Assembly (NCBI GenBank): GCA_018725485.1
Contig: QLUP01000028.1
Location: 1-10,322 of the forward strand
From: Candidatus Lithacetigena glycinireducens
Lineage (GTDB): Bacteria; Coprothermobacterota; HKB111
Direction of reading: 5' to 3'
Length of the DNA stretch: 10,322 nt
Part shown: positions 1-6,901 of the stretch, one piece after another
Layout of the letters: the number at the start of each line of letters is the position of its first letter
How positions within the stretch are numbered: position 1 is the first letter of the stretch
The notes under the pieces: model-generated
Databases searched by the model: none
What the model was told of the DNA's origin: nothing
The model's input: the letters and a program-made list of their open reading frames with translations, nothing else
Translations under genes and position numbers: made by a program

Positions 1-2
1 TA

Positions 3-572
3 ATAACTGTTATGTACAACATCCTTGAAGGATTGGTTTCTATTTTTTTTGGCTATCTCGCTGGAAGTATCGCCCTTATAGGCTTTGGGCTTGATAGTTT
101 TATTGAGTCTATATCAGGAGGTATAATGATCTGGCGCTTTGGTTTCCATAGCAAAGTATCTGAGGAAGCAAGAGAAATTATTGAGAGAAAAGCAACCAAA
201 TTAGTTGCTTACACCTTCTTTATTTTAGGTGCTTATGTATTTTTAGTTTCAATAAATAAATTAATCACCGCCCAGCCTCCAGAACCAACTTTATTTGGAA
301 TAATAATAGCTGTTATTTCTTTAGTTACTATGCCAACCCTTTATTATTTCAAGACCAGGACCGCTAAAGCCCTTAACAGCCACAGCCTCCAGGCAGACAC
401 TAAACAAACTCTTGCCTGTATGTTTCTCTCTTTAGCCCTTTTGATCGGACTGGGGCTAAATTACCTCTATGGCTTCTGGCAAGCAGACCCCATAGTAGGA
501 CTCTTGATTGTTTCATACCTTTTTCGTGAAGGCTGGGAAACCCTGAAGGAAGAAAAACTCTGTAGTTGTTAA
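3..572 (+). CDS. Cation-diffusion-facilitator-like membrane transporter, 5' end outside window
   Basis: This is a small, very hydrophobic protein with about five to six membrane segments, resembling the membrane domain of the CDF (cation efflux) family, which exports divalent metal ions. The pattern GFGLDSFIES (residues 25-33 counted from the ATG at 12) matches the CDF second helix, with D28 and E32 as likely metal-site residues. In the later helix the motif is LQADTKQT (126-133) rather than the classical HxxxD pair. The large cytoplasmic C-terminal domain of typical CDF proteins is absent, and the protein ends in a short Cys-containing tail (CSC). The frame stays open upstream of the ATG at 12 to the window edge. 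Homologues as I remember them have some 15-20 more residues there, so 12 is probably an internal Met and the gene is partial. It converges on the S9 peptidase gene with only 4 bases between the two stop codons. Family placement is fairly sure; the metal is unknown. Confidence 0.8.
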   Translation: MTVMYNILEGLVSIFFGYLAGSIALIGFGLDSFIESISGGIMIWRFGFHSKVSEEAREIIERKATKLVAYTFFILGAYVFLVSINKLITAQPPEPTLFGIIIAVISLVTMPTLYYFKTRTAKALNSHSLQADTKQTLACMFLSLALLIGLGLNYLYGFWQADPIVGLLIVSYLFREGWETLKEEKLCSC

Positions 573-576
573 AATA

Positions 577-2400
577 TCAAAAAGCATTCTTCAAAAAATC
601 CACCATTTTCAACAACAAAACTTTCAAATTCTTAGGTTTACTTATTCCATGGCCTTCATCTTCAAAAGTTAAAAGCTCATAATTGATACCAAAGTTATCA
701 AGCTTTTCCCTGACTACCCTTACATTCTCAGGGGTAACATTGGGGTCTCTTAAGCCCTGTACAATTAGCACTTTTCCTTTTATATTCTGCAAATAGTTAA
801 TGGGGGACCTTTCCAAATATCTCTGGGGGACTTCTGCAGGAGTACCTCCCATCATTTCTTCGCTATAAGGTCTTAAATCGGGCCTGGTGGTTTCATAATC
901 TATAACTAAATCCGTCATACCGCAAATCGGTATAGAGGCAGCCACCAGATCCTTTTCCCAGTGAGTAATAGCATGCCAAGAAGAATATCCCCCGTATGAA
1001 GTACCCATTATGCCTACCTTTCCCGGATAGGCAATGCCCCTGTTTATTAAGGATTCAATACCTGTTTTAATATCTTCTTGCTCTTTTGCTCCCCAACCAT
1101 CTTTCTTTATCGCTTCCTGAAAATCAAGCCCAAAACCGGTACTCCCCCGATAATTGGGGTCAAGCACATTAAATCCCTGAGAGGTTAAAAACTGAACCAT
1201 TACGGCAACCCTGTCTTCACTATGAGCAGTAGGACCTCCATGAACATAAACAACGGTCCCAATGGCACCTTGAACCTCATAAAGCCAGCCCTGAATATTC
1301 AAGCCATCAGTTGAACTCCACCTATAATCTTTTGCTGGAGTAAAATCTTCGTGTGTTAGAACAGTTTTCTCCCAAACACCGCTTAGACTTATAAAGGATT
1401 CAGGGTGGATATTATTTAAGGAAAATCTCACTACATCGGTAGGTTGACAGGAACTATAATACAGACCGACCCAGTGTTCTTTATCTACTGGAGCGAGGGG
1501 TATTAAATTTCCTTTTATGGAGGGAAGAAATGTCTCTAATCCTGATTCCATATCTAATAACGAGGCACTTAACTTTGCCTCTTTAACCTCAACCATAACT
1601 GCCTGGGTGGATCCATAGGGAACAAAAACCTGTTCAAGGTTTCGCTCGGGATTATCTACTAACCAATGATGTTTACCAGAAGATATATCGTATACACCTA
1701 CCCGACGATAATTACCATGTTCGGCTAAAAATAATACTCTGTCTCCATCAGGATGCCAGGAAGCCTCAACTTTAACTGTATCTCCAAAATTCAATATTTC
1801 CTTATCCTCATCTCCTTCAATATCTACTAACCAAATCTGCTGACCTGCTGGATGAAGGTCTCCTCTCGAGTAAATTATGTGTGTGCCTTTGGAATTAAGC
1901 CGGGGAAAATAAAAATGACCCTTTTTAGGTCTGGCAAGTACCTTTCTTTCACCGATTTCCAGGTTATGAAGGTAAAGCCAGGCAGGTTCAATTTCCTCTC
2001 CTTTATCAAAGTCGTAATTGGCTGCATAAATAAGGTGTTTACCCTCAGGGTGAAGCTGACCCCCTCTAATAAAATAGGAGGGGGAGGGTTCAGTAAGAGG
2101 AATCATAATACCAGGTTTATCTATATCAACTTTAAATAATTGCACCCTCTCATCTCCCCCTTTATCTTCCTCCACTACCAGGGAACAACTATCCTGGGTC
2201 CAGGATACTATAAAGGTGTTTTCGGGGGTTTCAGTTAATCTGATTGGTGGTTGAGAACCATCAGAGGGTGCAATAAAAACATCCGCTGCTGGACCTACCC
2301 TGAACCATGACCAGGCAACCCACTTACCATCAGGAGAAACCGTAGGTTCTACCATACCAGGTAAAGACAATAATGCATCAAGATATTCTTCAGGTCTCAT
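577..2400 (-). CDS. S9-family serine peptidase (acylaminoacyl-peptidase / prolyl-oligopeptidase type)
   Basis: This is a 607-residue two-domain alpha/beta-hydrolase peptidase that probably trims short or N-acylated peptides in the cytoplasm; no signal peptide or membrane helix is visible. Residues ~15-340 are a beta-propeller built of PD40/WD-like blades, for example VSPDGKWVAW (21-30), LHPEGKHLIY (116-125) and WHPDGDRVLF (215-224). Residues ~357-607 are the catalytic domain: HGGP at 387-390 (oxyanion region), the nucleophile elbow GTSYGG at 466-471 with S468, then D552 in RDPN, and H584 in EGHG. This gives a complete Ser-Asp-His triad. The ATG start is preceded by GGAGG with a 6-base spacer (2407-2411). 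The gene lies 61 bases downstream of dgkA in the same direction, so it may be the last gene of that operon or have its own start. The family is certain; the precise substrate is not visible. Confidence 0.93.
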   Translation of the reverse strand: MRPEEYLDALLSLPGMVEPTVSPDGKWVAWSWFRVGPAADVFIAPSDGSQPPIRLTETPENTFIVSWTQDSCSLVVEEDKGGDERVQLFKVDIDKPGIMIPLTEPSPSYFIRGGQLHPEGKHLIYAANYDFDKGEEIEPAWLYLHNLEIGERKVLARPKKGHFYFPRLNSKGTHIIYSRGDLHPAGQQIWLVDIEGDEDKEILNFGDTVKVEASWHPDGDRVLFLAEHGNYRRVGVYDISSGKHHWLVDNPERNLEQVFVPYGSTQAVMVEVKEAKLSASLLDMESGLETFLPSIKGNLIPLAPVDKEHWVGLYYSSCQPTDVVRFSLNNIHPESFISLSGVWEKTVLTHEDFTPAKDYRWSSTDGLNIQGWLYEVQGAIGTVVYVHGGPTAHSEDRVAVMVQFLTSQGFNVLDPNYRGSTGFGLDFQEAIKKDGWGAKEQEDIKTGIESLINRGIAYPGKVGIMGTSYGGYSSWHAITHWEKDLVAASIPICGMTDLVIDYETTRPDLRPYSEEMMGGTPAEVPQRYLERSPINYLQNIKGKVLIVQGLRDPNVTPENVRVVREKLDNFGINYELLTFEDEGHGISKPKNLKVLLLKMVDFLKNAF

Positions 2401-2461
2401 TAACTACCTCCGAATTAAAATTTTAATAGCCATCTAAAAGCGTTAATTTATTTTGTAAAAA

Positions 2462-2836
2462 CTAAATTACCAGGAGATGAATTAACCTGGGTAGGAATAT
2501 AAGAAGACCAATAATCAGTGCAATAACAGCAGTAAAAATAACTGCTCCTGCGGCTACATCCTTAGCAATTTTAATTGTTCCATTGGGGTTAGAATCTATT
2601 AAATCGAGGGTTCTTTCCAGGGCAGTATTGAATAATTCAGAAGTTATGACCATTGAAATAACCAATAACAGAATCGTCCATTCCACAAAGGTAATCCTGA
2701 AGCCTATTCCTAAAATTATAGCTACTAACCCAAAAAATAATTGAATCCTTACATTTTTTTCTTTTTCAAACGCCTCTTTGAAACCGGCTATGGCATGTTT
2801 AAAGGACACAAGTAAAGGTCTTTTGCTTTTTCCCAT
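2462..2836 (-). CDS. dgkA: Diacylglycerol kinase / undecaprenol kinase, DgkA family
   Basis: This is a 124-residue integral membrane kinase of the DgkA family, with three hydrophobic segments (~32-47, 51-66, 95-117). It uses ATP to phosphorylate a membrane lipid alcohol. In Gram-positive relatives the substrate is mainly undecaprenol, recycling the cell-wall lipid carrier; in Proteobacteria it is diacylglycerol. The family signature is clear: ELFNTALERTLDLID (67-81), with the catalytic E67 and E74, followed by KIAKDVAAGAV (89-99). The length is typical. The first 49 bases lie inside the end of ybeY in another frame, which is a large overlap. The start is still well supported, by GAAGGAG seven bases upstream and by the normal N-terminus (SFKHAIAGF). 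The ybeY-dgkA order is standard for Bacillota. Which lipid is used cannot be told from sequence. Confidence 0.92.
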   Translation of the reverse strand: MGKSKRPLLVSFKHAIAGFKEAFEKEKNVRIQLFFGLVAIILGIGFRITFVEWTILLLVISMVITSELFNTALERTLDLIDSNPNGTIKIAKDVAAGAVIFTAVIALIIGLLIFLPRLIHLLVI

Positions 2837-3243
2837 AGTTTTTCTCCTTCTTTTATCATCTTTTCATAACCTTCAACTGAACTATCTTCATACCCCAAAA
2901 TATGCAATAAACCGTGAATTAATAACTCTCCCAATTCATCTTCCAGCATTTTTCCTTGATTATTTGCCTGTTTTAGGGCTGTATCCAGGGATATGATTAT
3001 TTCACCTGAAAGGTCAATTTTTGGAGGTTTTTCTTTATAAGTAAACGATAAAACATCAGTTGCCTCATTTTTATGGCGATAGGTTTTGTTTATATCAGTC
3101 ATGGTTAAATCATCGGTAAAAAATATACTCAATTCGGTTTTATCTATTTTAACCTGCTCAAGTTTTAAAACCTGGTTTATAGCAAACTTCAATAGCCTTG
3201 CTCTAACACCTTGGGGTTTTCTTTGCCAGAGAAAAGTAATCAC
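2788..3243 (-). CDS. ybeY: YbeY endoribonuclease (rRNA maturation factor) with Asp in place of third zinc His
   Basis: This is a 151-residue member of the YbeY/UPF0054 family, metal-dependent single-strand endoribonucleases involved in 16S rRNA 3'-end maturation and 70S ribosome quality control. The conserved core is present: NKTYRHKNEATDVLSF (52-67) with the invariant Arg at 56, SGEIIISLDTA (79-89), and the metal motif HGLLHILGYED (110-120). The usual motif ends in GYDH. Here H110 and H114 are kept but the third ligand position, 120, is Asp. Asp is an accepted third ligand in some metzincin-type zinc sites, so activity may be retained (inference). The start is GTG, two bases after the stop of the upstream HD protein gene, with a weak purine-rich site (GGAAAAG) seven bases ahead; translation is probably coupled. 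The C-terminal ~16 residues overlap dgkA. Confidence 0.92.
   Translation of the reverse strand: MITFLWQRKPQGVRARLLKFAINQVLKLEQVKIDKTELSIFFTDDLTMTDINKTYRHKNEATDVLSFTYKEKPPKIDLSGEIIISLDTALKQANNQGKMLEDELGELLIHGLLHILGYEDSSVEGYEKMIKEGEKLWEKAKDLYLCPLNMP
2844..2850 (-). promoter_or_regulatory. Shine-Dalgarno of dgkA, inside ybeY
   Basis: On the minus strand this reads GAAGGAG, seven bases before the ATG at 2836. It lies within the coding sequence of ybeY. It fixes the dgkA start and shows that the 49-base overlap with ybeY is genuine and not an over-extended start. Confidence 0.75.
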
Positions 3244-3245
3244 TT

Positions 3246-5285
3246 TCAGGCTTTTCCGTAATCTATCCGACTATGGTATAGAGTAAGGAGATCGTCTATC
3301 AAACTTTCCTGAACCAGCTTTAATTCCCTGAAGGAAATTGCTGACTCGGTAAACTGACCATCATCTGCTCGTTCTTTTACAATGGATTCCACTGACTCTT
3401 TAATCCGGGTGGGGCTTACCTCGGTAAGCGAACGAACAGCTGCTTCGCAGGCATCAGCTAACATAACAATAACATTCTCTTTTGAATTTGGCCTGGGACC
3501 CGGGTAACGATAGGTTTCTTCTTTGGGATAGGTTTCCTTGAGGGAAGCTTCTTGATAAAAGTAAGGTACCAAATAAGTCCCATGATGGGAATTTATAATA
3601 TCTATTATTTGCGGTGGTAACTTTACTTTTCTCCCTACCACCGCTCCCTCCCTGGGATGGCTGATAATAACCCGAGCGCTTAAAGAAGGTGAAATTTTTT
3701 GGTGGATGCTCTGACCACCGGTTTGATTTTCGTTATAAAAAAGCGGGTGGTTTATCTTGCCCAGATCGTGATATAGCCCTCCAACTTTACAAAGTAGCGA
3801 ATTGGCTTTAATTTTACCGGCAGCATGTTCGCTTAAAGTAGCTACTAATTGAGAATGATGGTAAGTACCAGGAGCTTCCAGCAATAGCTTCTTTAGAATA
3901 AACTGGTCTAAATCAGCCAGCTCCAGAAGTCTAAAAGGAGTAAGTACTTTAAAATATCTCTCAAAAATAGGCAACAATATCATCACCAGGATAAAAGCAG
4001 CCCCACAGCTAACTGCTAATTTGAATGAATAATCAAGGGAAGTTATTAAATTAAAGCCTTCATATAGTTTAATAGGTAAGTAAAGCAGGAATAAGACAGT
4101 AAAAGTAATACCGGATAACAGGATAAATTCAGCTCTGTGTCTTACTTTTTGCATATAAATAAGTGCTGGAGCAAACCCCACCAAAAGAGGAATTACCTCT
4201 AATCCTTTCAAGGGAAAAATAAGGACGAATACACCGATAGAAAAGAAAATAAAAATCACGCTACCTGCAAAGTTTGTGGCTACCCCGATTAAAATACCAA
4301 TAGTGAGTATGGGGGAAAAATGGTACTCTATGGGTAAACCCCGGTAAATATATGAGATTAAAAGAACTGTGAAGGTAGCACTAATCCAGATCCAATCGTT
4401 CAAGGTGTTTCCCCCGAGTATTTGTTTTTGTTTAAAAAGCTTTAGATAACCAAAAGCTAACAGGGCTACATAGGGAAAAAAATAAACGAAGTTGTAATAT
4501 AGGAAAGGGTTTTTTCGGTAAAGACCAACCGCTTCTAATATATCAATGTGTCTTGGACTCACAACCTCCCCTTCCTTGAGGATAGCTTCGCCACGAAAAA
4601 CCATACCTGTAATATCCGCTACTGAAGACCGAGCCTCCCTTTTTCTTTGTTCTGTAGCACTGATATCCACCAGGGAATTTGGTTCAGTCACCTGATAAGA
4701 AATAAGCTTAGAAGCGATATCTATTTCCAGAGGGCTATATATTGCCAGTGCTGGAGAATTAATTACTAAACTGGCGATCTGATTCACTTTTTCCTCTTTT
4801 ATTCCTTCTTCCAAAAACTGTTTTAATAATTGGGTGCAACTCAAAGAAAAATCCTTGAAGGCTTCTTCGGGAAGATTTAAAAGATACAGCGCTTCTTCTC
4901 TGGATAATACCCTGGTATCTTCTACTATAAAAGTTACCTTTTCTTCCTGATTTATGCTTTGCCCTCTAACCTGAGAAATAAACTCCAGAGTAGTGTTCAT
5001 GTTTGTTAGAATGTTCAGGGTTATGGTCGGATTAATACTATATACCGGAAGTACTATTTCTTCAGCCTTTTTCTTCAATTCCTCAGTCTTTACCCTGTCA
5101 ACAAACAAAGCCGTTCGAGGAGAAATAATGGTTTCCTTGCTTACATCCCCCACATTTAGAAAGAGTATCTGGGGAGCGGTAAATAAAAAGATAAATACTA
5201 ACCAGATGGTAATTAAAACTGTTGGCTTAATAAGGGATAAAATAAAGTTATAAAAAGGACTTTTATTTATGCTGACTTTTCTCAT
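3246..5285 (-). CDS. pgpH: 7TM-HD domain c-di-AMP phosphodiesterase, PgpH type
   Basis: This is a 679-residue membrane-anchored HD phosphohydrolase of the YqfF/PgpH family, whose studied members hydrolyse the second messenger c-di-AMP. The order is: one N-terminal membrane helix (~21-43); a long extracytoplasmic sensor region (~44-258, 7TMR-HDED type, with the typical VFRGEAILKEGEVVS stretch at 229-243); about seven membrane helices (~262-441); and a cytoplasmic HD domain. Visible HD metal-site residues are H476/H477 in GTYHHS, H506-D507 in YHDLGK, H543 in ISHP, H567/H568 in SHHGT, and D611 in LADACEA. Length and architecture are complete. The ATG overlaps the end of phoH by 23 bases and the stop is 2 bases from ybeY, so the three genes are tightly linked. 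That order matches the standard phoH-pgpH-ybeY cluster of Bacillota. c-di-AMP as substrate is inferred from the family. Confidence 0.93.
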   Translation of the reverse strand: MRKVSINKSPFYNFILSLIKPTVLITIWLVFIFLFTAPQILFLNVGDVSKETIISPRTALFVDRVKTEELKKKAEEIVLPVYSINPTITLNILTNMNTTLEFISQVRGQSINQEEKVTFIVEDTRVLSREEALYLLNLPEEAFKDFSLSCTQLLKQFLEEGIKEEKVNQIASLVINSPALAIYSPLEIDIASKLISYQVTEPNSLVDISATEQRKREARSSVADITGMVFRGEAILKEGEVVSPRHIDILEAVGLYRKNPFLYYNFVYFFPYVALLAFGYLKLFKQKQILGGNTLNDWIWISATFTVLLISYIYRGLPIEYHFSPILTIGILIGVATNFAGSVIFIFFSIGVFVLIFPLKGLEVIPLLVGFAPALIYMQKVRHRAEFILLSGITFTVLFLLYLPIKLYEGFNLITSLDYSFKLAVSCGAAFILVMILLPIFERYFKVLTPFRLLELADLDQFILKKLLLEAPGTYHHSQLVATLSEHAAGKIKANSLLCKVGGLYHDLGKINHPLFYNENQTGGQSIHQKISPSLSARVIISHPREGAVVGRKVKLPPQIIDIINSHHGTYLVPYFYQEASLKETYPKEETYRYPGPRPNSKENVIVMLADACEAAVRSLTEVSPTRIKESVESIVKERADDGQFTESAISFRELKLVQESLIDDLLTLYHSRIDYGKA

Positions 5286-6123
5286 ACTGCTCGTAGGATT
5301 TGACTATTTTCTGAACTAATGAGTGACGGACCACATCTTTCTCGCTTAACTTGATAATTTCTACCTCCGAAATATTTTTTAATATTTGCACAGCTTCAAT
5401 CAACCCTGAAGTAGCCCCCTTCGGTAAATCTATTTGGGTTATATCACCAGTAACTACAAATTTAGAACCAAAGCCCATGCGGGTAAGGAACATTTTCATC
5501 TGTTCAGTAGTGGTATTCTGGGCTTCATCAAGAATTACAAAAGAATCATTGAAAGTTCTGCCTCTCATAAAAGCCAGAGGAGCAACTTCTAAGGTGCCTT
5601 TTTCAAAAAACCGCTGCAGGACATCACTTTCTACCATATCATAAAGAGCGTCGTAAAGTGGTCTGAAATAGGGGTCAACTTTTTGCAGAATGTCCCCTGG
5701 TAGAAAACCGAGCCTTTCTCCAGCTTCCAGAACTGGTCTAACTAATATGACCCGGCTGATGATTTTGGCTTTTAAAAAATGAATGGCCACTGCTGCCGCT
5801 AAGTAAGTTTTTCCTGTGCCAGCTGGACCTATGGCTACAGTAAGGTCGCTTCGCCTCATGGCTTCAGCATACAACCTCTGCCCCTCGGTTTTAGGGGTAA
5901 TGCCTTTCCCCCGGTGGGTGGTCAGTATAACATCGCGAAGTATTTTTGAAGGGTCAGCTTCTTCATCATGGAGGAAATAATCAACCTCTCTTTCTGAAAA
6001 TAACCCTCCTTTTTCTACCACCTTTAAAGCTTTCAAAAGGAGTGATTCCACCCGAGCGCTTTCGTCGTCTTCTCCAATAATTACCAGCCTGTTGTCTTCA
6101 ACAAATATCTTAACCCCGCTCAC
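5263..6123 (-). CDS. phoH: PhoH family ATPase; N-terminus probably longer than the GTG start given
   Basis: This is a cytoplasmic P-loop ATPase of the PhoH family, linked to RNA metabolism and usually next to ybeY. Numbered from the GTG at 6123 it has 286 residues: Walker A GPAGTGKT (99-106), the family block EAGERLGFLPGDI (133-145) and KVDPYFRPLYDALYDM (148-163), Walker B VILDEAQ (196-202), and sensor VTGDITQIDLP (224-234). The PhoH core is complete. The frame stays open upstream and encodes 29 further residues that look like the normal PhoH N-terminus (NPENLRKLVG, then HIEKVSGVKI). With these the length becomes ~315, the family norm. A perfect AAGGAGG lies six bases before the codon GTA at 6208-6210, but no ATG, GTG or TTG occurs between there and 6123. 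I give the first canonical start; the true one is probably near 6210. The gene overlaps the anti-sigma gene by at least 32 bases if so extended. Confidence 0.9.
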   Translation of the reverse strand: MSGVKIFVEDNRLVIIGEDDESARVESLLLKALKVVEKGGLFSEREVDYFLHDEEADPSKILRDVILTTHRGKGITPKTEGQRLYAEAMRRSDLTVAIGPAGTGKTYLAAAVAIHFLKAKIISRVILVRPVLEAGERLGFLPGDILQKVDPYFRPLYDALYDMVESDVLQRFFEKGTLEVAPLAFMRGRTFNDSFVILDEAQNTTTEQMKMFLTRMGFGSKFVVTGDITQIDLPKGATSGLIEAVQILKNISEVEIIKLSEKDVVRHSLVQKIVKSYEQYEKSQHK

Positions 6124-6178
6124 CTTCTCTATATGCCTTAGGGTAGCATCACCTATACCAACGAGTTTCCTGAGATTT

Positions 6179-6889
6179 TCAGGGTTGCTGGTGATAATCT
6201 CTCGTTCTACTTTTTTCCTCCTTAATATAAATATAAATGGTCCCGCTTTCTATATTATCGGTCTTAGTTTTAAGGGCGTCAGCTAAATTCATTTTTTCCT
6301 TGAATTGGGTTAATTCTTTCATAAAATTGTCCATTTCTTTATCAGAAACAATTATATAATATAATACCTCTTTTTCTCTTATTTCTTTAGATTCAACTAC
6401 TACTGAAGAAGTTTTAATCAGTTCTTCAAATTCCAGTGAGGTACTTTTCAAATTGGCTACTTCCAGGGTAGTAGGAGTTATCTTTATAGCTAAACTATCT
6501 AAAGCGCGTTCCTGGATAACCGGAGGCTTATCAGAACTATACATAGGACCATACCAGGAAGGCAAAGCATAGCGAAGACCAATAGCTATTAAAAGGGCGG
6601 CGGTTAGAAATACGGCAACCCCTATCCTCTCATTCAATATTCTTAACCTTTTCATTTTATTCGTTTTTATTGTTTCCAAAACCTTGAATTTTAACTCCAG
6701 CGGTACCTCAACCTGAGGGATTTCTGTCAGGGTAGTGTTAATAAACTGAAAATCATGGAATATCCTACGGCAGTCAGGGCACTCTGCCAGATGCTGTTCT
6801 AATTCAGTTTTCTGGGGCTCATTAAGCTCATCATCAAGGTATTGGTTTATATTATTTCTTAGAGTGTGGCAATTATTTTCTTTCATCAT
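6179..6889 (-). CDS. Membrane-bound anti-sigma factor with zinc finger (zf-HC2/ZAS type)
   Basis: This 236-residue protein is a probable anti-sigma factor that holds its partner ECF sigma factor inactive at the membrane. The N-terminal cytoplasmic domain carries the ZAS signature H33-x3-C37-x2-C40 (HLAECPDC), with C7/H8 upstream as further candidate ligands and the helix NQYLDDELN around 15-23 typical of the family. One membrane helix follows at ~90-107. The remaining ~130 residues would lie outside the membrane and are rich in Lys/Glu, with no domain I recognise. The gene starts with ATG-ATG, 12 bases after the stop of the sigma factor gene, the usual order. It looks intact, whereas the sigma gene is broken. 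Its last codons overlap the likely true start of phoH. The anti-sigma assignment rests on the ZAS motif, the single helix and the neighbour; the signal sensed is unknown. Confidence 0.85.
   Translation of the reverse strand: MMKENNCHTLRNNINQYLDDELNEPQKTELEQHLAECPDCRRIFHDFQFINTTLTEIPQVEVPLELKFKVLETIKTNKMKRLRILNERIGVAVFLTAALLIAIGLRYALPSWYGPMYSSDKPPVIQERALDSLAIKITPTTLEVANLKSTSLEFEELIKTSSVVVESKEIREKEVLYYIIVSDKEMDNFMKELTQFKEKMNLADALKTKTDNIESGTIYIYIKEEKSRTRDYHQQP
6217..6223 (-). promoter_or_regulatory. Strong Shine-Dalgarno for phoH without a canonical start codon behind it
   Basis: On the minus strand this is AAGGAGG followed by six A residues and then GTA GAA CGA GAG ATT in the phoH frame. The site and spacing are ideal for translation initiation at 6210, and the encoded residues there look like PhoH. 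The codon at that place is not a standard start. It lies inside the 3' end of the anti-sigma factor gene. Confidence 0.65.
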
Positions 6890-6901
6890 ATTCTTTGACG
6901 A

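Noticed and set aside
560-600. Bidirectional terminator between the convergent transporter and S9 peptidase genes
   Set aside because: The stops are only 4 bases apart and I could not find a GC-rich stem followed by a T run in this stretch.
1852-2139. Plus-strand open frame of 95 codons inside the S9 peptidase gene
   Set aside because: It is antisense to a well-supported gene and its translation resembles no protein; the same holds for the plus-strand frames at 2778-2996, 3086-3286, 4993-5253, 5351-5644, 6092-6286, 8478-8720, 9250-9552 and 9688-9906.
2414-2427. 14-base perfect palindrome (ATTAAAA and its complement) upstream of the S9 peptidase gene
   Set aside because: It consists only of A and T in an AT-rich gap and lacks the stem strength of a terminator; it is likely chance, and no operator can be argued.
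2401-2461. Promoter for the S9 peptidase gene
   Set aside because: No pair of -35 and -10 hexamers with 16-18 base spacing could be made out; only the ribosome binding site is convincing.
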